From: Epiperipatus broadwayi
Lineage: Eukaryota > Onychophora > Udeonychophora > Euonychophora > Peripatidae
Length of the DNA: 64,000 nucleotides
Reading direction: 5' to 3'
Assembly: GCA_028023455.1 (NCBI GenBank)
Contig: JAQFVV010012405.1
Location: 746,001-810,000 of the forward strand
Below are positions 36,131 through 49,255 of the stretch, one piece after another (within the stretch, counting starts at the first letter, position 1; every line of letters starts with the position of its first letter). The notes under the pieces are model-generated. The model was given only the letters and a program-made list of their open reading frames with translations. It did not search any database and was not told where the DNA came from. Both the position numbers and the translations under genes were made by a program.

Positions 36131-39100
36131 CAGCTGGATTCCAGGTATATAAAATATATTTGTATTTAAAATATTATATATATAATAGGTTTGCTATTAT
36201 TAATGGTTTCAGACATTCGAATGATGTTCTGTAATCAAAAATAGTGAATCTGGAAGAGGCTGATTACTATTTATTAAATTTTGTATTATCATTTAGATGT
36301 ACAATTTAACTTTCTGGTTATAATATATATTATATGTTTTTTTCAATCAAATGTTCTTAAACTCTTATGAATATGTCTATGATTCAATTGACATGGAAAT
36401 ATTGCATTAACTTTCTAATGCCATTATTTATCTATTTTGTTGCGAACCTTAACTCTTATTATTTTCAGCAGTATTTTTATTGCAAACGTACATGAAAGAT
36501 ATTTATTTTTTCAATAGTCTATCTTACAAAAAAATGGTTAATTACACACATCATTTGCTCATAACTCAGATATCTTTAACATACATTTATGCAGGAATCA
36601 TACAACTTTAAAATATATTCAGTATATAAATGTTTTTAATATTTATATAATAATATTTTTATAAAGTAATTGATATTTATTTTATACATTTAAATAACTG
36701 TAACGAATAAAATGTTAATATATATTTATATATGATAATGAACAATATGCACTGACAAAGTATTACAGGTGATGAAGTGTTAACACTTGATCGTATCATT
36801 TTACCTAATCACCCGGTGTTAGAGAAATTAATATACATAAATACACAATATTTTTTCATCTACTTGTAAATACTTTTCATGCCTCTACATATACTTATAT
36901 ATATATCATTGCAGGAGGAAAGAGGTGAAAATTTGTGTGCAGAAAATTAAAAAATTGAATCCTGAGTATATCTGGTTAAAGTTTATAATGGTTTATAATT
37001 AGTGGTCGTTAAAGTGTTGATGTGGTACATGGCATGATGGTTCAGTTTGTTATTTACACAAAACATGGGGACTTTTTTTCACTTGCATTTTTTAATAATG
37101 GACAAAGTTCATTGTATTTTCAGTCCAATGAACAGATTACAAGCCTAGTATTTTTTTAAAGCGTGTTCCCCCTTCCCCATCAATGAAATTCCAAAATCTA
37201 CCCTAACAGCAATATTTTGAATTCTATGATCAATATTGGTTCTTTGTTTTGATCAGTAACTGCAGGTGAGAAAGTTTGAAAACTGTTAGCCCCAGATTCA
37301 GTCACTCACACATAAGGATTAGTTAGGAGTGTGATAATCCTGGCTTAACCATCTGTGAAAGCATGATGTTTACTCTAACATTGGAGCCACTTGGACAAGC
37401 CTGAGCTAGAAGCCTAGAGACTGTCAGGAACACTGCAATATGGTTATGTGTACCCGATATATTTACCAGTTTCAACATCTTGTCAAAATAAGACAAGTGT
37501 GAGAGGTGTGAGACAAGGTCGGGGAGGGGTATGTTTTTAAATGTAAAAGAAAGTGTAGTCATTAATTTGGGATTAAAAATAGTTTTTGTTAAGGAATATA
37601 TGAAAAGATGTTATCCTTTTATCCTCATACTTCTTTCTCTCTAGGATAATATCATTTATTAATTAACGAATTCTGTACCTGGTTAAGATATTTAATTTTC
37701 TGATAATCAGAAATTATAATTTCAATTAAGGTATTAAAAATATTTACACTATTCACGTTTCGTGCATATGTACACATATGTAGAATTTGTGTTTGAGGGT
37801 GTGCTTATACACAGCGAAATATCTATCTACATATATATATACTACATAAGATTCAATTAAACTATTGCCGTTATTTCTTCTTTTTTCTCTCGGAAGTTTA
37901 TGTCCACATTATAAAAAGAAATGCAGTAAATATGCGAATAAAACAGTGTATTATATAAAACATAAAATGAAGAACAAAAGTGTTTATTAGAATATACATA
38001 TCGCGAACACACATCCACATAAAATGAGATTGCTATTATTATAATTCCTTATATATTTTAGCATAGAACTCATAATTGTGCTCCAAAAATGATATATAAG
38101 TAAATAAACCGTACTGTATACATAGAGTAAACGTTAGTATTTATGGAAGAGCAACAGTACAACATAAAATATAATGTAGGAGATCATGTGACGTTCGAGC
38201 ATCGGAAGTGACAGATTGAGCTTCAATCCAGGAACTTTTAGCTTTCAGTTCTATCATTGTATGACTGCACTAAAGTGTACAGGGAACATGAAAGAATAAC
38301 AATGCAATTACAACACTATAACAAATCATATAAGCTTAAAGTTTTTTTCTATTGTCACTACAGTGTGATCATTACGAATCAGCGCAAGTAATAATCTTAA
38401 TGATTTGTAAATTCCTATTGAAGGGAAGTTTTAATTAAAATTTATAATAATTATTTGAGAATACATATTGTTAATCGATTCATTTGTTATTATATCATTT
38501 TAAAATTAATCAAAGAAATATAATTACTAAAGCTTTTGTTACAAACCACTAAACTTTTTAAGATAGGATTTCGACAAAGATATTTTGATAGTTGAATTAA
38601 GCTTTTTTGTTCATATTTATAATGGTTTTACTTATCATGTTTGTTTATATTTATTGTATCTGAATATTTACTTTTGTTTTATATAAAGACATAAGTTCCC
38701 TTCATAACGTCTGTGTTAAAATAAACATTTTTCACTAATCCAAAAATGTAATAATATTATTTAGATTTATCTCTGTATGTGCGTTTTTATTAATATTGTT
38801 GCAATGATATTTTACTTAGAAGACTGCTATTGCTTGTATAGTATAGATAGTTCAGTAACAGTTGGGATTGCTAAAATTGTATTAATGAATTTGATGAGTA
38901 GCAATGTTTTTGTTTTGTTTTTTCATATGAGAAAAACATTATAAGACATGTTTATCAAAAGCAAAATATATGATGGGAATTATATATTGCTCATTCTCAA
39001 TTTGTAAGTCTGGTTTTAAGATTGAATGTGAAATTATTAATTGTTAAACTACAAAATGGATGATCTGCTTTTCATTCTGTCTAGCAATACCTATTGCTAG

Positions 39101-39144
39101 TGAACCATCTATACTACTCAGCAATGAACTATGATGAGATAGAC
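36131..39144. other. Non-coding stretch with a moderate-GC patch
   Basis: 37140-37560 has higher GC than its surroundings and a minus-strand frame at 37562-37323 with no motif I recognise. 38163-38230 has a B-box-like gcttcaatcc and may be a degraded SINE head. A (TA)n patch lies near 37830. No gene called. Confidence 0.4.
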
Positions 39145-39475
39145 ATTTGTTGATAGAAAGAAGAGCTCAGAAATGAAATGTGTGGGTCAGAAAATAGAAG
39201 TATATTATTGACATTATTGAAAGAATTAAAAATCTCAAATAAAGCTGGCTGGACATATGATAGAAGTGATGATAATATGTGAACAGTTGAAATCTTAAAT
39301 TGGATTCCAAAAAATCATAAATCATCTACAAAGAGACCATATTTGAAATAGATGAATGAAATAAGAAATTCTGATGAAATGATAAGGAGAAGAGAAGCTA
39401 TGGATGAAAGAAATGGGATTAAACTTGGAGATCTTCATTTTGCCATAGATCAATAATGATTGAAAATGATTTTAA
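39145..39475 (+). pseudogene. LINE A copy 4: 3' fragment
   Basis: This matches the C-terminal domain and 3' untranslated end of LINE A (segments like cattattgaaagaattaaaa and ggattaaacttggagatctt). It ends in atcaataatgattgaaaatg. The frame is destroyed by stops and indels. Confidence 0.75.
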
Positions 39476-40069
39476 TAAATATGTACACACACATACATAT
39501 ATAAAAAAACAACTTTAAATTCATTAATGCATTACTGTCAAACATACTCTTGGAGCTTTAACACAATTTTTTATCATACAAATTTTCCCCTTTTTGGGGG
39601 GCATATAAAAGAATTTTCTATGCTTTTCTTCTCAATTTTTAATGTTTCCTTTTCACAAAAAAAAAAGATATATAACATAAATGTACTATTGCAGAACTGT
39701 TTTCTTAGTATAAAATAAAATGATATAATATTAGACAGATTGTTTATTTATTTTTTTTAAATCATTTTTTTTTTATAAATACATGTATTTGCAAATGTTT
39801 TTGCACAAAATTATCATCTGCAATTTTATTTCCAAGCAAGGAATAAGGGAACCTAACAGTAAGCAATAGTTATTATATATGCATACCATAAGTACAGATT
39901 TGAAATTTAAATCTGAATGAAAGTAGGACATTTAAAAAATCTATTCAGAATTTTCAAGAAAGTTTAAGAATTTTTTGCAGGTATCCGACTCATGACTATC
40001 TAATCTAATATCTATTAATCTCCATAAAAATTTTCACTATCTGGCATTTGAATAATGTTTTTTTTTTTC
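39476..40069. other. A+T-rich non-coding stretch
   Basis: It lies between two LINE A relics and shows only A- and T-runs. Confidence 0.45.
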
Positions 40070-42060
40070 TTTGAAGATGTTCTGTGGAAGAGTTTTAAAA
40101 ACTCAACAAAGATAATTGGTACAAAAAAGCAGCAATTGACCACTAAATATTTTACTGAAACAAGATAAATTATGAAGAAAAGAAGGAATTTGAAAGTATA
40201 TAAAAATGATGCATTAAAAAGGATTGAATATCTAGAATTTTATAAAATAGTATGAAAAAGAGTTGATAACAGTATAAGAAAGTATAATTGTGAATTAGTA
40301 AGGAAAGCTATAGTAGAGAATAAAAGTCTCAAGAGTGTAAAACAACATTTTGGCATTGGTAGGAAATTTATTTCTGCAGTAAGAAAAAGAGATGAAACGA
40401 TTGCTAAAAGGAGAGATGATATCATGAAATGTATAGAAAAGTTCTATCAAGAATTATATACCAATAATGAACAATGAAAAGTATTTATTACAACTGCTAT
40501 ATCTTCTGAATTGCCTAGGACTTTAAATGAAGAAGTGAGAAATGCAATTAAATGTAGGAAGAAGGAAAATCGATATTCTGAAGCAGGTAAAAAAATAGAA
40601 AAATTGTTGGTAAAGTTATATATCAAATGTTTAAATAATAAAAATGTGCCAAATGATTGGAAGAATGCAGTATTAATATTTAAAAAAAGTGAAAAAGAAG
40701 ATATTAGAAATTACAAACCATCACTCTTTAATCAGTTCTTTACAAAAAATTTTGTCAACATAATTACAACTTGTCTACGGTGAACTTTGGATTTTAACCA
40801 ATCAAAAGAACAAACTGGATTTATAAATGATTTTAATACAGTGGATCATATTCAAATATTGAGAGAAGTTATAGAAAGTACTAGCGATTATGAGTTGCCA
40901 TTATAGATTATGAAAAGACATTTGATTCTATTAGCATTTCTTTAATGATTAAAGCATTGGATTATCAGTGTATAGATATTGGATTTTGTCATATTCTGAA
41001 GAATATTTATAAAAATGTGACAGCTATAATTAGGTTACACAATGATACTATGAAGATTAACATTGAGAAGAGTGTATGATAGGGTGAGTTCATATCTCCA
41101 AAAAAACAATTTTTCAAAATGTATTTTGTGGATTGAACTGGGAAGCTAAGGTAGTAAAAGTAAATGGAGATTATTTAAGTCATCTTGATTTTTCAGATGG
41201 CTTTAGAGCTTCAAGAAGTGTTGCAAGTGTCAGAAGATGAAAGTAAGAAAGTAGAACTAAAAGTAAATATTGAAAAGACTAAAATAATATTCAATGGATT
41301 TTCTCAAAAGAAGAAAATAAAGATTGATAATGATGAGTCAGAGGAAGTTAATCACAAATATGGATGGAATTAATCATAGAATAAAACATGGTTGAAGTAC
41401 TTTTAATGGAAATATCTTGATATTAAAAGAAATATATCTATGTGTTTGAAAAGTAAGGTTATGTTTTACTAGTTCTTACTTATGGATATGAGAGTTAGAT
41501 GCTTAACAGAAAAACAATATGAGACTTTCGAACACCCAATGAAGTATAGAGAGATGCATATTAATAATGACAAAAAAAGTTTGAAAATGAAATACATGAG
41601 TGAGAGAACAAAAGATGTTATTGATGTCATTGAAAGAATTAAGAGACTGAAATGTAGTTGGGCCAGATATATTATTAGATTGCAAGAGATTATAAAAGAC
41701 CTAGAAAGCGACCACATGTGAGATGGGTAGATGAAATAATGAAGTATACTTGGGATAATATGGAGAAGAGTGGCTAGAGATCGAAGAAGATGGATTGAAC
41801 TTGGAGAGACCATCACCCTGCAGTGGATTGATAATGATTTACATACGCATTTGCATACATTATTATTTAGTAATATTACAGCAGTGGTTTATAATCTAAT
41901 TTGGCCATGAATATGAGGGGGAAACCTCGAAAGTATTAGGCCTAGATTAATTTAATTTAATTGTTTTTGTTACTACTGACAGCTTCTTCTTCAGCGTGTT
42001 AAAGCGCTTATATATATTATTGATAATGATTGAAAATGATATTTATACCACAAGCGAAAT
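40070..42060 (+). pseudogene. LINE A copy 5: longest but decayed
   Basis: This copy reaches furthest 5', into the linker between endonuclease and RT (40250-40480, encoding a KHFGIGRKFIS-like stretch). Next comes 40511-40783 with NDWKNAVLIFKKSEKEDIRNYKP-type sequence (the RT entry block). A fragmented palm follows at 40790-41170; the KTKIIFNGFSQKKKIKID thumb is at 41185-41373, and the C-terminal domain is at 41480-41820. Many stops and frameshifts are present and the catalytic FADD is lost. The 3' untranslated end is split by a 179-bp insertion (41840-42018). Confidence 0.8.
41840..42018. mobile_element. 179-bp insertion with 13-bp target duplication
   Basis: attgataatgatt occurs at 41827-41839 and again at 42019-42031. 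Joining the LINE across one copy restores the family 3' end seen at 39452-39470. The insert contains gaaacctcgaaagtattagg and, on the minus strand, gctgaagaagaagctgtcag. It has no frame or tRNA-like boxes I can support. A 13-bp duplication fits LINE-machinery insertion better than a cut-and-paste element. Confidence 0.65.
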
Positions 42061-43876
42061 ATTTTTAATGTTACTTATTTATTTTACTTATTTTAATCCA
42101 TTTTCTTTTATTTATTATATTTGTTAGAGGTTTTTTTTTACCCTTTCTTAGTAAATTGAATAATATAATCAAATAATTAGCTATTCTGTTGATGTGATAT
42201 TTGTGTACTAGGAGAGATAAGATAAGTTGATTCGATTCTGGAAAGATTTTTTAGTAGAATCTAAGGTCAGTCCGTGGTTTTATATGAAATATGCAACTGG
42301 TTTACAATGAGAGAATAACACATGCATTTGCCATTTGCTAATGTTCCTAACACAAGCGTAGCACTGAACCAAAGTGAGTTTTTAGAGTCAAACAATCCTA
42401 CTTTTCCTTGTTTCGAACAATATTTTTTAAAGACTATTTTTTAAAATCCTACGAATAATAATATATTCTTAAATTATATTGCAAAAACGTAAATAATTTT
42501 GATTGCAGCAATTGTAATTTTGATAAAACTTTCTGGCGTTTTTGTTTTAATAAGATAAAGTACTACTATTTGTGTTTTAACAATTGATCCGATTTTTTCC
42601 TTTTTTAGCTTTTTTAGAATAAGTTACCTCTGAAAGCATATAACTTTAAATGCATTCTGCCATTCAACTCTTGTTTTTTTTTTTTTTGTTCAAAGAAGTT
42701 ATTTTTTATAGTGAGGATCACATTTAAAAAAAAGATTTTGTCAATACCCCATGACTTTACTACTAAAGCAAACGTAGCTTGTGAATCCTTATAATTTGTA
42801 ATTCACCGTATTAAAGTGAGAATCATTTTCACCAACAGCCAGTTTTATTTTTTTTCTCTCAAGCTTTTTTTTTTAACACTCTCATGAATTTCAAGTATAC
42901 CATTAAGCTTTGTTGATTACAAGTAGCAATCCAAGACACTAGAAAACACATATTCAAAATGAATGCATTTATTCTTAGATGACAGTGGGCAGCCACCTTC
43001 TTACTTTTAGCGTTTGAGAAAAAAACATTTATATATATGAAGTTTTGAATTTTTCTTTTTCTAAATTTTTTTTCTCCATCATTTCTACCTTTTTATATAT
43101 ATACTATATGTAAATAGGAAAAAAAAAATCTTTGGGATGTGTGTGTGTATAATTATGATATTTCTATTAATGTAAGTATGGCTTGTTTTATTTGCCATTT
43201 ACTTTCAATATATTTGCCATTTAATTAAGAACCTCACAATGCAGAGAAATGTATTTGCCTGCATTGCCAAGGACATGAAGCCAAAGAAAATGAATTTTTA
43301 GAAAAGGCTTAAAATATATATCTCAGATAATTGGCTTATAAATAACTCAGTCGACCATCTAACGCTTATCGATATATATACATCTAGTTATTCTTAGATA
43401 GGGTGTTAGTCAATGATGGAGGGATGCTTAAACCCTCATCACCAAGAAATTGGCAAAACTGGTTGCGCTGCTTTCTCCTTTCCCATTTTTGTATGAGGAT
43501 CTGTTGAAAAGATCTTTGTTTTATAGTGGGATATTTAATTTAAAAGTCTGTTTTATCATTCAATTATTTGTTGCATTAGTTGCTAATCATTTATTTAGCT
43601 TTGATTATATCTTTAAGTGAATTCCTCCTTAGTATTTGTGTTATATATATATATATATATATAAACATTACAAGCATAAAGCTAAACTAGTCAATATAAA
43701 ATCAAAACTACCCCAAATCAAAAATAAAAAAAACAAAAAAAAAAAAATAATAAAACCCCACCACCAGCAGTCTCTCCCAAAAGAAGTCTTGTGGTGATTT
43801 TGAATCTTGTTGTTTTTATTTTTATTTTTGTTTTTTTTTTTTTGGATTTTTTGGGGGGTTGTATTTATATTTATTT

Positions 43877-43908
<32 letters not shown>
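42061..43908. other. Non-coding stretch with microsatellites
   Basis: (TA)n runs lie at about 43645-43663 and 43884-43908, with A- and T-homopolymers around 43720-43850. No gene recognised. Confidence 0.45.
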
Positions 43909-46744
43909 TGTACCCTTACTTCTTGATATGTAAAATAGTTTAAAATACAACTAGCTCAGTTACATTATTATGTTTAATTAAAATTTGCATATCTATCTTT
44001 AATATACTTTTATATTATCATATCTTAATTAAATTTATTATCAATCATCAAAATCAATATAGTTCTAGATTATACTATTTAAATAAGTATTTATAAAATT
44101 ATGAGACTGCGAAGTAAAGTTACAAAGTAATAAGCAGATTTACACTGAGTCAATATCTCCTAAGATACTGTCTCAATGGCATAAGAATACTACCCCTACC
44201 TTATCACCTTACCACTACATCTATAGCATTCTTATGGCTTTTTAAATGAAATAAATTATCTTTAATAATACTAAAATAATTCCTAACTTTTAACTTAAAA
44301 TATAATTAAATAATCTCAGGTTCTTCTCAGTTTTAAAATAATAATAATTCATGTAAATAAGTATGATGTGGGATTTTATATCAAACTTAAATACACCTAA
44401 CTTATTCAATAATAATAATAATACTAATCTTAGAGTGTAATTTAATCTCATCTATTTATATGATATAATCAATCATTAAATAAATAAACAATTATATGTA
44501 TATCTTTTATTTTATATGGTATCTTCATTTTAACATAGATCAGAATCTTATACTTAATAATCTGTGGCAATAAACAATATTGTATTCTTATAATGTGCAT
44601 TATAATCATCTTATGACCATTGCAATATTTTATGTTCATGTCAATCAATTCTTATAAAATAATGTTAAGCAAATATTGTATTCATTTTTAAAAATAACAA
44701 TAACAAATTCATTTTGTGCAAATATTATGTTTATTTCAAATCATCTGATGTCAAAATACTGTGGTGAAAAATAATGAAACTCAACACACTTTTAAAACAA
44801 ATTAACAAATTTATTTACAATAACTTCAAATAAAATTTATTTACACTATTTACAGTTTAAAATTTATGACAACCAATAAAATAAAAATAAGAAATACAAA
44901 TATAAGAGGCTTACACTGTTATTAACTCATGTACTTAATAAGCAATTTTACATTCTTCAAATGCTATATTAATAAGACTACAGTGTTTTTTTCCAAAAAC
45001 GTAGATTTTTAAAATAACTAGTAATGTAATTTAATTACTACAAATAATAATACATGTCAAGACTATTTATGTAGCATGTGTACATAATGTAGCTTTACTT
45101 ATTAAATAACTACATTAATTAAATATCATTTATAATGTATTATCATGTATTCACTTTATTACTAGCATTGCTTAATAACTTTATATAAAATTAATATGTC
45201 TTTGTAATGTAAACAAATAATTGACTGTACTTATACTTTACTTAATGTAATTCCTGTTATACGTTTTATAAAATATGCATTCTATATCTGTATTATTCAA
45301 ACATTAATATTTAAATCATTTATCAATTTTAAATTCATAAAACATTACATTAGATAAATTTTATGATTCCTCTCTGTGTAAAATCATTATTTTACCCTAT
45401 GTGCTTTACTAACCTTTCTAATAAATTTCTATCTATAAAAATATATTCTAAATTTATTTAAAACATTTTCCGGAAAACAAATATCAACTTCAAATAAAAT
45501 ATTCATTATCCAAATTACTCATACTATATTGTCTATAATTAGTAAACTTTTCAATCTAAATATAGGCTTCTACTCATAACGTAACTTAACTTATTCAATA
45601 AACAAAATACACAAAAATATAGACTTTTAAAATCCTTTTCTAAATTGCAAAAATAAAATAATTACTTAGATAAATAATAAACATCATTTTAATACTAAGC
45701 ATAAATAAAAAATATCAAAATTATTTACGAAAGAATCATATAATTATTTCTAAGCTTTTACGTAATGTTGTATCATATTTATATTATAAATTAAAAATTA
45801 TGCATATTTTAATAAAGTTTGTTGTCAATATAATGTATGTGTTTTCATAAAATATCTATCCATTCATTCTACAACAACATAATATTCAGTTGATCTAAAG
45901 AAAAAACATATTAAATTCATTTTCTTAAAAAAAATTATACAATATTTTTTACCATAACAATGATAATGTCCATTCTGCTATCCAGTATTCTTCGGAATTT
46001 GCAGCTTCATAAAATAAAAATCATTCACATTTTCACTCATAAACATTCATTAGAATATTCCGTGTTATATTAATTATAAAAATAAGTTTATGTAATTAAT
46101 TATATATTATTTTTAAGTTACTATTTAATAAATGTACCTAACCTACTTTTTAAGAGTTTAATAATATTTAAATTTTATGTTAAATAAATAAAATAAAATT
46201 CATATTACATAGTCCAGCGTCGATTTTTGTTCTACCATAAAAGTTCTAACAAATATCCTCCGTATAAAGTCAATAAAACACTATTTCCTGTTCCGTTGTA
46301 TCACGTGCTTCTTGAAAGTTTATAATAAAAAATGATAACGTTTATTTTTTTAAAAAATAATAAGTTCCACAAGAAAACAAATAAAATTAAAAAAAATAGT
46401 TTATAAATTCTTTCTGAATCCAGATCTTCATAAAATATTGTTCAAAAGTTAATATTTCTAAATTAATTTATAATTGTTGAATTATTCTCCTTTAATTATT
46501 TTCATTAACTTAGTTTGGCCTAAACTGGTTTGGCCTGGACGTCCACGTATTATTTGCGCATTTATAAATAATATATTCAGGTAAGAATTAATTTCTCCAT
46601 CTATAACGACCTGCGTTTAGATAACTTTAATAAAATAATTTTATTATATTACGATTTTTAAAATACTTACACTTATAATATATTTGCCTTTTCAAATTAT
46701 CAATATCTAGTCTTTTAAGCATAAAGACTTAACAAGGCAAGTAT

Positions 46745-47011
46745 TTATTTAAAATTACTACCGCTTCTTATATCTTTCCTTAAGATATACATTTTACTTC
46801 TATAATTTGTCAAAAATACTTTTTTCCACAGAAGTATTTTTATTTCTTTAAAATATCTATTAATAATAGACAATAGTAATTTAACTTTAAAACTATTTAT
46901 AGTCCAAAATACTACTTTTCTCCATCTTGTAGTTTTATGTACTAATCCAGCGTCTGTTACTTTTCTAGCATAAAGTTTCTGATATATTTCTCCGATGTGT
47001 GAGGTTTCCAT
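46745..47011 (-). CDS. Orphan 88-codon frame downstream of a promoter-like cluster
   Basis: Its ATG at 47011-47009 lies about 230 bases downstream of the TATA-like box. The first 35 or so residues (METSHIGEIYQKLYARKV, DAGLVHKTTRWRK) have ordinary composition; the rest is K/I/F-rich, as expected of random A+T-rich DNA. A segment around 46205-46260 is similar to 46938-46990 in DNA sequence, so part of it is a direct repeat. I do not recognise a family. It could be the start of an element protein, a first exon, or chance. Confidence 0.25.
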   Translation of the reverse strand: METSHIGEIYQKLYARKVTDAGLVHKTTRWRKVVFWTINSFKVKLLLSIINRYFKEIKILLWKKVFLTNYRSKMYILRKDIRSGSNFK

Positions 47012-47194
47012 GATTATTGGTACGTAAATTGAGTTTCGATATTGAGAAGATAATAGGGAATTATTAAGTTTCTACTGCATATTCATTACTTTAAAAATAT
47101 TATAAATTATTCAATAACACTCTTATGATTTTACAACTGATTTTAAGAGCGTTTATAAATTTACTCAGCTATTTTTTTAATAGCACAAACGACT

Positions 47195-47275
47195 TAGAAG
47201 TTTTATTGTAGAGAGACCCCCTCAACAATTGAATCCAGCTTATATACTGCCAGAAACTCCTTATCTGATTGGTTC
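47195..47275 (-). promoter_or_regulatory. Pol II promoter-like cluster
   Basis: On the minus strand a CCAAT box (47272-47268) is followed by TATATAAG (47246-47239). About 35-40 bases further, AATAAAA (47207-47201) resembles a poly(A) signal. TATA followed closely by AATAAA is a typical U3-R arrangement of retroelement LTRs. Confidence 0.4.
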
Positions 47276-48158
47276 GTTTAAACAATCAAACTTTCTAGCT
47301 TATCTACATATTTATTAACACACTATTAAAAATAAATAATGACTTATTTAATATTTGATATTTTATCAAATTCTTTCAAAACAATATTTATCGTTTATTT
47401 AAATCTATTAAACATTCTTTTGAAATATTCTTTCTCACTTGATTTAAATCTTAACTTTTATAAGATCATTTAAAATAAACTAAATCTTTTTAAATACGTT
47501 ATATTTTTAAGACAATATTTTTAAATCAGATTTAATATTTTACATTGAATATCTTTATTTTCTATCTCGTGATAACTCACGTATTATTTATAAATTTTAC
47601 AACATGATTTTTTTTAAATAATTATGCAACTTTATTAGACAACTTCCACGCATGTGTGTATAACATCTGTTCTTTATAACACAAGAACGCTTGCCTAAAA
47701 ATAAACTTAACAATTGCTTTTTTAAAATAAATATTTATTTTTAAAAATAAATATGATATTACATCAGATTTTAAAATAATTATTTGATATGATTAAAATC
47801 AAATATTAATCTCAATTTAAATACTTATAATTTAAAATATTTTTATTCACTTTTAACATATATTTTTGAATTTAATAAATATCTTTATCTAATTTTAACT
47901 TATCTTTTAAATACTTTAGCTTTAAACATTTATTATTAAACATGTTAATGCAGTATTACATCATAATCATCATCATTTTAAATATCTTCCCAATACCAAC
48001 ACAATTCACATATCAAATACTCATAGATTGCTTTAATTAAACTTATGGTAATATTACCACAAGCAAAGTCAACATCACACATTTAAAATACTCCTTAAAT
48101 TTAAAATTTCTACTAGATTAGCACAAAACTTAAATGGTGACCCATACAAAAGGGCACA

Positions 48159-48999
48159 ATATATATATATATATATATATAATGAATAATTGGGTGTGCA
48201 TAAGAGTGGCATGATAAAGACAAAACTTTCTTGGATTAATTCCCAAATTTTGGAAAGAGAGAGAAAAAATCAATATAGTTGCCTGCTACTTCAATACTTG
48301 AAAGTTGCTTAACCTTCCAAGTATTTCACTGTATAATAAACATTCTTCTTACATTTTTTTATAAATAAGAACTCTATTTTTGATTACACTTGGTTTTGAA
48401 ATTTTGAAATTGATATATAAATGCTAGCTATAATAAGATGTGCATTTGACAACATTAGTAGTACATTTTTGACTTCCTATAGTAAAGAAATGCATGCCAG
48501 CATATGTTTTGTGCATTTGGATACAATCCTAAAGTAGTTATAAAGAGTATGTAATAACAGAGCTGATACCAGTTTTAAATCAGACCTGTATTCCAAGAGG
48601 TTAAATTATATGTTGGTACATATCAATCTGCTGAACTGATAATATTCTAAAACTAATTATAGTTGGAAAAAATGCTTACTAAAAGGTTTCAATGTTTATT
48701 ACAAAGAATTGTAAATAAAGCACACACACTCATACAACAACCTTTGAATAAATCACTGCAAAGATCAGCATCCATCTTAACTTTTCCACTAGCATAATTA
48801 TAATTGCAGTTCTTATAAATCTAACACCAATAGGGATGTTACTACCACTTTAATACTGTGATAAGGAAGCATTGGTGTAGACTCATAAGAACAGCATTAT
48901 GAGATTTTAAATTCCATATGATAAGATGATGTTACCACTAACCCTTTTTCTAATTAAATCATTTATGACTTATAATCTCATAACTCCATGAGCAATATT
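48159..48999. other. Non-coding stretch after a (TA)n tract
   Basis: (TA)n lies at 48159-48182. The rest has no signal I can name. Confidence 0.4.
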
Positions 49000-49009
49000 T
49001 CTTTTTACT

Positions 49010-49255
49010 ATGAAACTTGTCAGACGATTGGAAATATCAAAATTAGAGCAAGCAAATTATAATAATTTCTTACAATTTGAATATTTTAAAAATCCAAGTT
49101 TTTTCCATGATGCACACATTTGCAGTCAAGCAAACAAAACAGACCAAAAACAATCAGAAATAAAACAAGTTGGTGAAAATACACAATGTAAATCCGTAAA
49201 GCAACCACAACAAAGAACACAAACCAATTCCAGCTACATAATTAATGAAAATTAA
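49010..49255 (+). pseudogene. LINE B: possible ORF1 C-terminus
   Basis: An 81-codon frame rich in Q, N, K and T, with no zinc knuckle visible. Its stop (49253-49255) overlaps the ATG at 49245 that opens the endonuclease frame, a common arrangement between ORF1 and ORF2 of LINEs. The identity is inferred from position only. Confidence 0.35.

Larger units (their letters stand above)
43909..48158 (-). mobile_element. Candidate 4.25-kb element: TG...CA ends in (TA)n, strong C-over-G skew
   Basis: The block starts tgtaccctt (43909-43917) and ends aagggcaca (48150-48158), an 8/9 inverted match with TG and CA ends like an LTR. Each end abuts a (TA)n tract, so a target duplication cannot be phased. 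Between the ends the plus strand has about two to three times more C than G in most lines; this bias is not obvious just outside. A TATA/CCAAT promoter-like cluster points to minus-strand transcription. No RT or transposase is seen. I infer a single inserted unit, perhaps a giant LTR or a large non-autonomous element; an ordinary skewed intergenic region is the alternative. Confidence 0.35.

Noticed and set aside
38163-38230. Possible SINE head (gcttcaatcc)
   Set aside because: B-box-like only; the A-box is poor and no related copy was found in the window.
41469-41816. Minus-strand frame of 115 codons in LINE A copy 5
   Set aside because: Longest in its area, but it is exactly antisense to the LINE C-terminal domain.
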